Shown piece after piece: positions 15,699-22,542 of a DNA stretch of 22,542 nucleotides. Origin of the DNA: a virus. Every line of letters starts with the position of its first letter. Position 1 is the stretch's first letter. Location: the IMG/VR virus record IMGVR_UViG_3300022752_000422, positions 1 through 22,542 of that record. One strand, written 5' to 3'. Below the pieces are notes generated by a model, which was not told the DNA's origin, searched no databases, and saw nothing but the letters and a program-made list of their open reading frames with translations. Both the position numbers and the translations under genes were made by a program.

Positions 15699-17402
15699 AT
15701 GAAAAGAACTCACAAGCCGTATCAAGAATATTTTCTTGTGGCAAAAGGAAATCAAGGACTTCCTACTGACAATGCTGATTTTATTACAAGTAATACTGTA
15801 AATCTTGGTGATGGTCAGATTGGTATTCTTGATGTAAAAACCAACAAATTAGTAAAAGGAAGTGATGTAAGATTATCAAGTAATCCTGCTATTAAATTAG
15901 TTGCTGGTACTCCAACATCTGCTGATTTTAGTAAAAACTATGGATGGCATATTGGAGAAGTTAAACCTTTTTTAGAAACTCCAGTTATTGATGCTAGTTA
16001 TACAGTACAATCTGTAACTGCTAGTTTAACTCCAGTACAATCTAATTCAGCTGTTTACATTGATGGAGTGTCTGTTCCAGTTGCTTCAACTGCTACTGTA
16101 GTACAAAAGTATGGTGTTAATATTTTATTCCGTTCTGTTCGCAAGGATAGAGATTATGGTAATAATATTGATAAGTTAATTACTAGTTATGATACTCCTA
16201 CTACTTTAGTAGGTTCTACAGATGCTGAAAAGAAATCTTATGTATTAGCTAAATTAATTGGTAGAATTAATGCTCAATCTAAATTGAATACACTTCAACC
16301 ACAATGGGCTAATATTGCTGCTAAAAAACATGTTATTGCATTAGGTATTAACTTAGATGGAACTGGTACTGGAACTGCTATTTCAGGAATTAAAACTGGA
16401 GATTCTATAAACGTAATGACTACTACTAATGGAACATTAGCTGTAACAGTTACTGCTGGAATGGTTCAAACATTACATAATTTTATTCAAAGTAAATTAA
16501 CAGCAACAGCTGGAGCATATCCATTAGCTAAAATTATTACTACAAATGTTGATACTGTAAATAGTGGAGATATTGATGGTATATTACTTGTAGCATTAGA
16601 CCATGATACAGCTGTAGCTTATGATGATATCTATGCAGTAAAACCTACTATTGATGTTACTGTTAGTGGATTTACTTCTTATACTACAACTACTGTATCT
16701 TCAGCAGTTGAACCAGGTGGTAGTGGTAGATTATTTAAGATTGCATTTGATGAAAGAGCTTATGCACAATATGGTAATCACCAATTAACAGGATTTGCTG
16801 ATGAGTTAATTAAAACTCCATCTTACATTGATGAGACTAAAAGTTACTCTGCATACATCATTGATTTGTATAACAAAGATGAGAAGTATGATGATTCTAT
16901 TCATCACCAAACTCGTATTTGGATATTGTTAGAAACTACATTGAATACTTCAACTGCTACTGCTGATGCTGGAATTATTCCTACTATTGCTGAAACAACT
17001 TTAGTAACTGATTTAAATACTGCATTAGGACCTTGGTTACAAGATTTAACTCCTACTTATTCTGTTAATAATACAGGAATTGGTGCTGGGTCTGTAGGTT
17101 CTCTTACTATTACTTCAGTACCTAGTATTACAAGTGTTAATAGTACTAATACTGCAACAGTAGCTCAAATGGCTGCTGGAGTTACTGTAGTAGGTGTTAA
17201 TTTAACAGGAATAGCTACTGCTGATATTACAATCATCGGAGCAAGTGGTACTACAGCAGGAACTGTAACTGCAATAAATTCTACATCATTTACTTTAACA
17301 AGTACAATAGCCGTTGGTACTTATTTCTTAAAAGTAACTGAAGTTACTGAAACAGATGTTGTACCTTATGTAACATTTAAAAGGTTTGCTGTAACTGCGT
17401 AA
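15699..17402 (+). CDS. Structural (tail or capsid-associated) protein with C-terminal Ig/TIG-like domain
   Basis: A 567-residue protein, rich in Thr, Ser, Val and Ala and low in charge, as expected for a beta-rich virion component. Its N-terminus has no signal peptide. From about residue 475 (PSITSVNSTNTATVAQMAAG, then strands ending GTYFLKVTEV) it resembles IPT/TIG-type Ig folds, commonly displayed on phage surfaces. The central part is mixed alpha/beta and unassigned. The location after the adaptor and before the fibre fits a tail tube, sheath-like, needle or decoration protein; no distinguishing motif lets me choose. A strong intrinsic terminator begins 10 bases after the stop, so this is the last gene of the transcript that starts upstream. 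Confidence 0.7.
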   Translation: MKRTHKPYQEYFLVAKGNQGLPTDNADFITSNTVNLGDGQIGILDVKTNKLVKGSDVRLSSNPAIKLVAGTPTSADFSKNYGWHIGEVKPFLETPVIDASYTVQSVTASLTPVQSNSAVYIDGVSVPVASTATVVQKYGVNILFRSVRKDRDYGNNIDKLITSYDTPTTLVGSTDAEKKSYVLAKLIGRINAQSKLNTLQPQWANIAAKKHVIALGINLDGTGTGTAISGIKTGDSINVMTTTNGTLAVTVTAGMVQTLHNFIQSKLTATAGAYPLAKIITTNVDTVNSGDIDGILLVALDHDTAVAYDDIYAVKPTIDVTVSGFTSYTTTTVSSAVEPGGSGRLFKIAFDERAYAQYGNHQLTGFADELIKTPSYIDETKSYSAYIIDLYNKDEKYDDSIHHQTRIWILLETTLNTSTATADAGIIPTIAETTLVTDLNTALGPWLQDLTPTYSVNNTGIGAGSVGSLTITSVPSITSVNSTNTATVAQMAAGVTVVGVNLTGIATADITIIGASGTTAGTVTAINSTSFTLTSTIAVGTYFLKVTEVTETDVVPYVTFKRFAVTA

Positions 17403-17412
17403 ACAAATAACT

Positions 17413-17444
17413 AGCTGGTAGTATTCATTTACTACCAGCTTTTT
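17413..17444 (+). terminator. Intrinsic terminator (11-bp stem, 6-nt loop)
   Basis: Bases 17413-17423 (agctggtagta) and 17430-17440 (tactaccagct) are perfect inverted repeats around the loop ttcatt, followed by T17440-T17444. The 11-bp stem is five G/C pairs in an otherwise AT-rich area, which makes chance unlikely. It begins 10 bases after the stop at 17402 and 12 bases before the fibre start at 17457. Confidence 0.9.
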
Positions 17445-17456
17445 AAAATGCTAAAT

Positions 17457-17510
17457 ATGAAAAGAATAGTATTATTATCATTATTATTGTTTCCTATATT
17501 TTTATTTGCT
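17457..17510 (+). other. Predicted signal peptide of the fibre gene
   Basis: The first 18 codons give two basic residues (K2, R3), a hydrophobic core of about 14 residues and FLFA before Gln at +1. The predicted cleavage is A18|Q19. A Gln directly after the cut is common in Bacteroidota secreted proteins. There is no Cys lipobox. Confidence 0.75.
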
Positions 17511-20500
17511 CAATATCCTACTTTTAGTAATAAACAAAGATTAGGAGTACAGACTACAGGAGATGGATTGATTTATAGAGGTGATTTAGAAATACCTAAT
17601 TATCAACCTAGTAATATTAATAATGCTTATTTCTATTTAGATACAGTAAGAAATACATTAAAATTCTATAAAGGAGGATGGATTCAAATATATCCTACTC
17701 CACAATTTGATACTACATTATTAAATGTTTATTTAAAAATATCAGATACAACAGCAATGTTGTTACCTTATTTTAGAGATGCTGATACTGCACAATTAAA
17801 CTTAATCAATAGATTTGCTTTAAAATTAAACATTAGTGATACTTCAGTAATGTTATCTCCCTATTTAAGAAAAGCTGATACTATTAGTTTATCTAATAGA
17901 ATTAATTTAAAACTCAATATAAGTGATACAACAATCTTATCTAATAGGATAACAACTAATGCGAATAATATAATAACTATTAATACTAAATTAAATACTA
18001 AATTAGATACTATATATAAAAAACTTAAAAACGTAGTAACTAGAGTATTAAATAAAGATACTTTAGATTTAGGAGGTTCTTTAACAGAAGGTTATGGAAT
18101 AAATATAATAGGTGATTCAATTAATATAGATACTACTATTATATTTACTCAATCAGATACAATAACTTTAAGCAATAGAATTAATAATAAACTTAACATT
18201 TCAGATACAGTATCACTTTCTAATAGAATAGATTTAAAATTAAATAAGACAGATACTATAAACTTATCAAACAGAATAGACTTAAAATTAAATCCAACAG
18301 ATACAATAAGTCTTTCAAATAGAATAAATATTAAATTAAACCCGAGTGATACTGTATCATTATCAAATAGAATTAATACTAAATTAAATACTAGTGATAC
18401 TATAAGTCTTTCTAATAGAATAAATAAAAAGTTAGATACACTATATGTAAACTATCAAACTAATGTAGATTTATTAAGTAATAAAGATACAATAAATATA
18501 ACTACATTAGAAGCTGGTGCAGGAATTAATATTGTAAATAACGTTATAAGTTTAGATACTGTATTATTAGATAGTGTAGTAAGAGTACAAAATGTATATG
18601 TAAAAAATGGTACAGGCACTGTATTAAATAAAGGAGAAGCAGTATATGTTACTGGTGCTAATGGTACTAATATAATAGTAGGTAGAGCATCTAATGTTGC
18701 TGAATCAAGTTCTAGTAAAACATTAGGACTTACAATAACATCTATTGGTGTTAATGGTTTTGGTTATGTAATTAAAGAAGGATTATTAGCAGGATTAAAT
18801 ACTAATTCAGCAACTGAAGGAGACCCTATTTGGTTAGGTGAAAATGGAGGATTACTATTTGGTTTAGCTGATAAACCTTTTGCTCCTAAACATTTAGTTT
18901 ATTTAGGAGTAGTTACTAGAAAACAAACAAACAATGGTGAAGTATATGTTACTGTACAAAATGGATTTGAGATTAAAGAACTACATGATGTTAGAATAAC
19001 TAGTCCTGTAGATAAAGCATCATTATATTATAATTCATCAGAAAGTTTATGGAGAGATACTACAGCTACATTATTAGTTAGTGATACGTTAAATATGTTA
19101 TTACCATATTTGAGAAAAGCTGATACTTCTTTATTAAATTTAACTAATAGATTTGATTCTAAATTAAATCTCTCTGATACAGCTAATATGTTAGCTAATT
19201 ATAATACTAGAATAAATCTCAAATTAAACATATCTGATACAACAAACATGTTATCTAGTTATTTAAGAAAAGCAGATACTTCTAATTTAAGTTATGTAAA
19301 TACTTATGGTAATCAAAATAATATAAATGGTAATAAAACATTTAATAATGTTATAACAATAGATTCAGCAACTGTAACAGGTAAATTACTTGTAAATACT
19401 AATATTAGTGATGCTGTTAAAATTAATACTAATACTAATTCTACTAATCTTGAATTAATGAATAGTGGTGGTAGTGTATTTATTAAGTCTGGTAATAAAA
19501 ACATGACATTACAAACAGATACAACTGCTTTAGTATATCTTAAAGGTGATGTTAATAAAGTTGGTATTCTTACTATGAATCCACAACAAGCACTACAAGT
19601 TGCTGGTACTATTAGAGTTGATAGTTTAAGTAATAATTTAATTCCAACAAAACTTGTAGGTGGTAGTAATTCTAATGATTTAACAAATGTAGCATTAGGT
19701 ACTGGATTATCATTTATAAATGATACATTAAAGATTGCTGATAATATAATTAATTCTGGAGATACTGCTACATTATTAAGAAAAGATTATCTTGGTATAA
19801 CTACTAATAAATTAGTATGGACAGAAGGTAATAAGAAACTATTACCATATTTTACACAAGTATATAGAAATGGACAATTATTAAAATTAGATGACCAATA
19901 TATTTTTAGTGGTATTAATAATGATACTATTACATTACAAACAGGAAGTTTTAGATTAAAAGATAATATTACAATAATAGCTATAGATAATATTGTAGCA
20001 TTAGCTGGTAGTGGTGGAGTAATTACATTACAAGGAAACGTAAGTGGTAGTGGTACAAATACTATAAATACAACTATAAACAATGGTGTAGTAACAAATA
20101 CTATGTTAGCTGGAGGTATATCTAATGATAAACTAGATGTTATCAGTACAGCTGGTAAAGTAAATAATTCAGCAACTACAGCTACTAATTTAAATACAGT
20201 AAACGCTATCGTATCTCGTAATGCTTCAGGTGATTTTACTGCTGGAACAATAACTGCTAGTCTTAATGGTAATGCTAATACATCTACAACATTAGCTACT
20301 GGAAGAACAATATCTATTACAGGAGATTTAACTTATACTAGTCCATCATTTAATGGTTCAACTAATATAACTGCTGTTGGTACTTTAGCTAATAGTGGAG
20401 TTACTGCTAATACATATAATTCTGCAACTATAACAGTTGATAGTAAAGGTAGAATAACATCTGCAACAAGTAATACAATTCCTACTGTAAATGATGCAAC

Positions 20501-22542
20501 ACTTACTTTAGCTGTATCTGGAAATGGATTAACTGGTTCTCAATCATTTACTGCAAATCAATCTAGTCCTGCTACATTTACTGTAACTTCCAATGCTACT
20601 AATGCTAATACTTCGAGTACTATTGTATTTCGTGATGCTTCAGGTAATTTTAGTGCTAATAATATAAGTGCTAATAACTTTCTTGGTAATGCTACAAGTT
20701 CTACTAATTCTACTTTTGCTGCTAATGTAACAAATTATTTAGTTTCTACTGAATCATTTAAGTTTAGAAGTAATACTAATGCTCTAGGTTCAAGAATTAT
20801 AACTTTTCCTGATGGTGATTTTTCAGTAGCTCGTACTGATGCAGCACAAACGTTTACAGGAACACAAACATTTAGTAGTACAATTAATGGTAGTATTAAT
20901 GGTAATGCAGCTACAGCTACTAATGTAGCTTATTCAGGATTAACAGGTACAGTTCCAACATGGAATCAAAATACTACTGGTAATGCTGCAACTGCTACAT
21001 TAGCATCAACAGTAACTACAAATGCTAATTTAAATGGAGATATTACTTCAATAGGTAATACTACTACAATAGCTAGTGGAGTTATTGTAAATGCTGATAT
21101 AAATGCTTCAGCAGCAATAGCTGTAAGTAAATTAGCTGTATCTACGATATCAGGAGTTACTTTAGGAAATAATTTAAATACATTAACTATTAATGCACCA
21201 TTAACAGGAACAAGTTATAATGGTAGTAGTGCTGTATCAATAGGAATACCTGCTGCTACATCAAGTGTAAATGGATATTTAACCTCAACCGATTGGACTA
21301 CTTTTAACAATAAACAAAATGCTTTATCAAATGCAAGTAGTTCAGTGAGCGGTATTTTAACATCAACAGATTGGACTACATTTAATAACAAACAATCACA
21401 ATTAAACGGCACGGGTTTTATAAAAGCTAGTGGTACAAGTATCAGTTATGATAATTCTACTTATTTAACTACAAGTTCTGCATCTTCAACCTATCAAACA
21501 ATTTTGACTAATCCAATAACTGGAACAGGTACAACTAATTATTTACCTTTGTTTAATGGTTCAACAACTTTAACAAATTCAAGTATACAAGAAAGTAGTG
21601 GTAATATTGGTATAGGTTTAACACCTACGGCAAATTTAGAATTATCAAGAGGTAAATTTATAATGTTGAATAGTCGAGATAATACTACTCAAGATAGTTC
21701 AGGCATAATGTTATATGAAACAGGTACTAAATCTGCAACAGATATTAATTTTGGTGCAAAAATAATGTATGATGCTGTTTCCGATAATTTAGAAATAAAA
21801 ATGAAAAATTATAATGGCACTACTTTATTTAATCCAGCCGTTTCAATTTCAATCCCTCGTACCACTGGAAATGTAAACATAGGTACATCTTTAGCGGTGA
21901 CTGGCAATATAACTGAAGGAGGAAATAATGTGCTTACAAGTGCAGACACCTCTTCAATGCTTACAAATTACTTACGTTCAGGTGTTGCCGCAACAACATA
22001 TCAAACAATTTTAACTAATCCAGTTACAGGTATAGGAGTTAGTGGACACATTCCAAGATTTACTGCGATTTCAACATTAGATTCATCTTCTATTTATTCA
22101 AGTAACGGTAAAATAGGTGTTGGCATAGATGCAAGTACAAGTTCAAGTCATTTAACATCAAAATTTGTAGTTAGAGATAATGGCAATAATTTTAAATTTG
22201 ATGGTTCGACAACAACATCAGGATATACAACAACTTTTAGTCATGATAATACGGGTTTAAAAATAGGTCATTCATCTAATATAAGAGATATTAGATTTAC
22301 CTTGAATGGTACAAGTGGTTTAACGATTGCAAATAATAGCAATAGTCCTGCAAGAGCGGTAGGCATTGCAACTGATTCACCTTCTCATCAATTAGATGTT
22401 AATGGCACATTTAGAGCAACAGGCGCAGCCACATTGTCAAGCACTTTAGCGGTTACTGGTGCAATTACCCTTTCCACAACTACGGCAACGCCTACAAGTT
22501 TACTTGGTAAAGATGGTAGCAATGTTGTTGGTAATATAACTG
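17457..22542 (+). CDS. Giant tail-fibre-like protein with signal peptide (3' partial)
   Basis: The frame is open without a stop from ATG 17457 to the window edge, at least 1695 codons; the in-frame ATG 17448 is an alternative. Residues 1-18 (MKRIVLLSLLLFPIFLFA, then Q19) look like a Sec signal peptide, odd for a phage fibre. Modules then follow: SDT..ML..YLRKADT motifs (about 95-155 and 542-615), a six-unit 16-residue repeat (233-328), a conserved fibre domain (about 378-515, GEAVYVTGANGTN, VTVQNGFEIKELHDV), a long Asn/Thr/Ser-rich shaft including GRTISITGDLTYTSPSFNGS (about 949) and VDSKGRITSATS, then paired LTSTDWTTFNNKQ and GNIGIG blocks. Such proteins often end in an intramolecular chaperone (Peptidase_S74 type), which would lie outside the window. 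Likely trimeric and host-contacting. The terminator just upstream and the change of codon use in the last 1.26 kb are noted separately. Confidence 0.88.
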   Translation, partial: MKRIVLLSLLLFPIFLFAQYPTFSNKQRLGVQTTGDGLIYRGDLEIPNYQPSNINNAYFYLDTVRNTLKFYKGGWIQIYPTPQFDTTLLNVYLKISDTTAMLLPYFRDADTAQLNLINRFALKLNISDTSVMLSPYLRKADTISLSNRINLKLNISDTTILSNRITTNANNIITINTKLNTKLDTIYKKLKNVVTRVLNKDTLDLGGSLTEGYGINIIGDSINIDTTIIFTQSDTITLSNRINNKLNISDTVSLSNRIDLKLNKTDTINLSNRIDLKLNPTDTISLSNRINIKLNPSDTVSLSNRINTKLNTSDTISLSNRINKKLDTLYVNYQTNVDLLSNKDTINITTLEAGAGINIVNNVISLDTVLLDSVVRVQNVYVKNGTGTVLNKGEAVYVTGANGTNIIVGRASNVAESSSSKTLGLTITSIGVNGFGYVIKEGLLAGLNTNSATEGDPIWLGENGGLLFGLADKPFAPKHLVYLGVVTRKQTNNGEVYVTVQNGFEIKELHDVRITSPVDKASLYYNSSESLWRDTTATLLVSDTLNMLLPYLRKADTSLLNLTNRFDSKLNLSDTANMLANYNTRINLKLNISDTTNMLSSYLRKADTSNLSYVNTYGNQNNINGNKTFNNVITIDSATVTGKLLVNTNISDAVKINTNTNSTNLELMNSGGSVFIKSGNKNMTLQTDTTALVYLKGDVNKVGILTMNPQQALQVAGTIRVDSLSNNLIPTKLVGGSNSNDLTNVALGTGLSFINDTLKIADNIINSGDTATLLRKDYLGITTNKLVWTEGNKKLLPYFTQVYRNGQLLKLDDQYIFSGINNDTITLQTGSFRLKDNITIIAIDNIVALAGSGGVITLQGNVSGSGTNTINTTINNGVVTNTMLAGGISNDKLDVISTAGKVNNSATTATNLNTVNAIVSRNASGDFTAGTITASLNGNANTSTTLATGRTISITGDLTYTSPSFNGSTNITAVGTLANSGVTANTYNSATITVDSKGRITSATSNTIPTVNDATLTLAVSGNGLTGSQSFTANQSSPATFTVTSNATNANTSSTIVFRDASGNFSANNISANNFLGNATSSTNSTFAANVTNYLVSTESFKFRSNTNALGSRIITFPDGDFSVARTDAAQTFTGTQTFSSTINGSINGNAATATNVAYSGLTGTVPTWNQNTTGNAATATLASTVTTNANLNGDITSIGNTTTIASGVIVNADINASAAIAVSKLAVSTISGVTLGNNLNTLTINAPLTGTSYNGSSAVSIGIPAATSSVNGYLTSTDWTTFNNKQNALSNASSSVSGILTSTDWTTFNNKQSQLNGTGFIKASGTSISYDNSTYLTTSSASSTYQTILTNPITGTGTTNYLPLFNGSTTLTNSSIQESSGNIGIGLTPTANLELSRGKFIMLNSRDNTTQDSSGIMLYETGTKSATDINFGAKIMYDAVSDNLEIKMKNYNGTTLFNPAVSISIPRTTGNVNIGTSLAVTGNITEGGNNVLTSADTSSMLTNYLRSGVAATTYQTILTNPVTGIGVSGHIPRFTAISTLDSSSIYSSNGKIGVGIDASTSSSHLTSKFVVRDNGNNFKFDGSTTTSGYTTTFSHDNTGLKIGHSSNIRDIRFTLNGTSGLTIANNSNSPARAVGIATDSPSHQLDVNGTFRATGAATLSSTLAVTGAITLSTTTATPTSLLGKDGSNVVGNIT
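18153..18440 (+). repeat. Six tandem 48-bp units encoding a 16-residue fibre repeat
   Basis: Six consecutive in-frame copies, exact in length (6 x 48 = 288 bases), of the form [ST]-D-T-[IV]-x-L-S-N-R-I-[ND]-x-K-L-[ND]-x. The first is SDTITLSNRINNKLNI and the last SDTISLSNRINKKLDT. Nucleotide sequences have drifted while the protein pattern is kept, so selection acts on the protein. The regular Ile/Leu spacing suits a trimeric coiled-coil or stalk. Two looser copies lie just upstream, near 17871-17960. Confidence 0.92.
21273..21395 (+). repeat. Two copies of GxLTSTDWTTFNNKQ in the fibre
   Basis: Copy 1 (21273-21317) encodes GYLTSTDWTTFNNKQ and copy 2 (21351-21395) encodes GILTSTDWTTFNNKQ, 78 bases apart start to start. 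The motif recurs widely in phage tail fibres of Bacteroidota, usually as a linker between shaft modules. Copy 1 sits exactly where codon use changes. Confidence 0.9.
21282..22542 (+). other. Fibre segment with distinct codon use (possible acquired tip)
   Basis: From the first ACC codon at 21282 the fibre uses C- and G-ending codons far more often. GGC occurs about nine times in roughly 420 codons here, against about once in the preceding 1275; GCG about four times against once. The reading frame is continuous, so this is a domain-level change, not a frameshift. Confidence 0.75.
21489..22145 (+). repeat. Diverged duplicated fibre module, offset 507 bases
   Basis: TYQTILTNPITGTG at 21489 and TYQTILTNPVTGIG at 21996 each lead, 111 bases later, to GNIGIG (21600) and GKIGVG (22107). 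The equal internal spacing indicates duplication of a unit of about 169 codons. A third, weaker relative (VGIATDSPSHQLDVNG) follows near 22360. These are typical host-contact-proximal modules. Confidence 0.8.

Noticed and set aside
15699-17402. Tail sheath assignment for the 567-aa protein
   Set aside because: No sheath-specific motif or neighbouring tube gene was recognised, so a contractile tail cannot be claimed.
18153-18440. Regular 48-base repeats considered as a CRISPR-like array
   Set aside because: The units are contiguous, in frame, vary at third positions, and have no unique spacers; they encode a protein repeat.
19313-21412. Three Leu/Val-rich minus-strand frames within the fibre (19313-19504, 19787-20083, 21215-21412)
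   Set aside because: They are antisense readings of Asn/Thr/Ser repeats, look like artificial membrane proteins, and lie inside one continuous forward frame.
1-22542. Stop-codon reassignment (TAG or TGA read as sense), seen in some gut phages
   Set aside because: TAA, TAG (338, 4678, 5855) and TGA (3567, 5271) all end genes at sensible places, and no gene needs a read-through.

Overview
The window is one co-directional (+ strand) block of a tailed double-stranded DNA phage genome (Caudoviricetes). It is very AT-rich, all three standard stop codons are used as stops, and almost every gene touches or overlaps the next. A Bacteroidota host is likely: the fibre begins with a signal sequence ending in LFA|Q, its modules (SDT..ML..YLRKADT, STDWTTFNNKQ, GIGT.SP...LDVNG) are typical of Bacteroidota phage and host surface proteins, and translation starts have A/T-rich leaders rather than Shine-Dalgarno sites. 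The HU/IHF-like gene and the large terminase and portal recall crAss-like and related gut phages, but I cannot fix the family from sequence alone.

Layout. Positions 1-2272: the end of one gene, then three genes for basic or virion-type proteins that share short LP-x-[IVL]-N and M-x(1-2)-GGK motifs; the last (548 aa) carries a C-terminal peptidoglycan-binding repeat. Positions 2275-5855: ten small, tightly packed genes. They encode a membrane-anchored protein, a possible winged-helix protein, an HU/IHF-like subunit, a GroES-like protein, an unknown 95-aa protein, a Cys-rich mini-protein, a short Dps-like helical protein, a Cys-Gly-Cys beta protein, and a 195-aa protein just before the lysis and packaging genes. 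Positions 5849-11203: amidase, TerL and portal. Positions 11236-15697: acidic scaffold-like protein, major capsid protein, an unknown 364-aa protein and a head-tail adaptor-like protein. Positions 15699-17402: a 567-aa structural protein with a C-terminal Ig/TIG-like domain, followed by a clear intrinsic terminator. Positions 17457-22542: a giant tail-fibre-like gene, open to the window edge (at least 1695 codons).

How the genes fit together: TerL drives DNA through the portal into a shell built from the capsid protein on the acidic scaffold. The adaptor-like and 567-aa proteins probably complete the neck, head or tail, and the fibre probably contacts the host. The amidase, and perhaps the peptidoglycan-binding and membrane-anchored proteins, act on the envelope. 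The GroES-like protein could help fold capsid or fibre protein, as T4 gp31 does.

The observations most worth following are the GroES-like gene, the signal peptide and mosaic tip of the fibre, the motif shared by three neighbouring proteins, and the terminator placed just ahead of the fibre. No small terminase, maturation protease, tape measure or tail tube was recognised. There are no RNA genes or CRISPR arrays that I can see, and no stretch over 300 bases lacks a gene.
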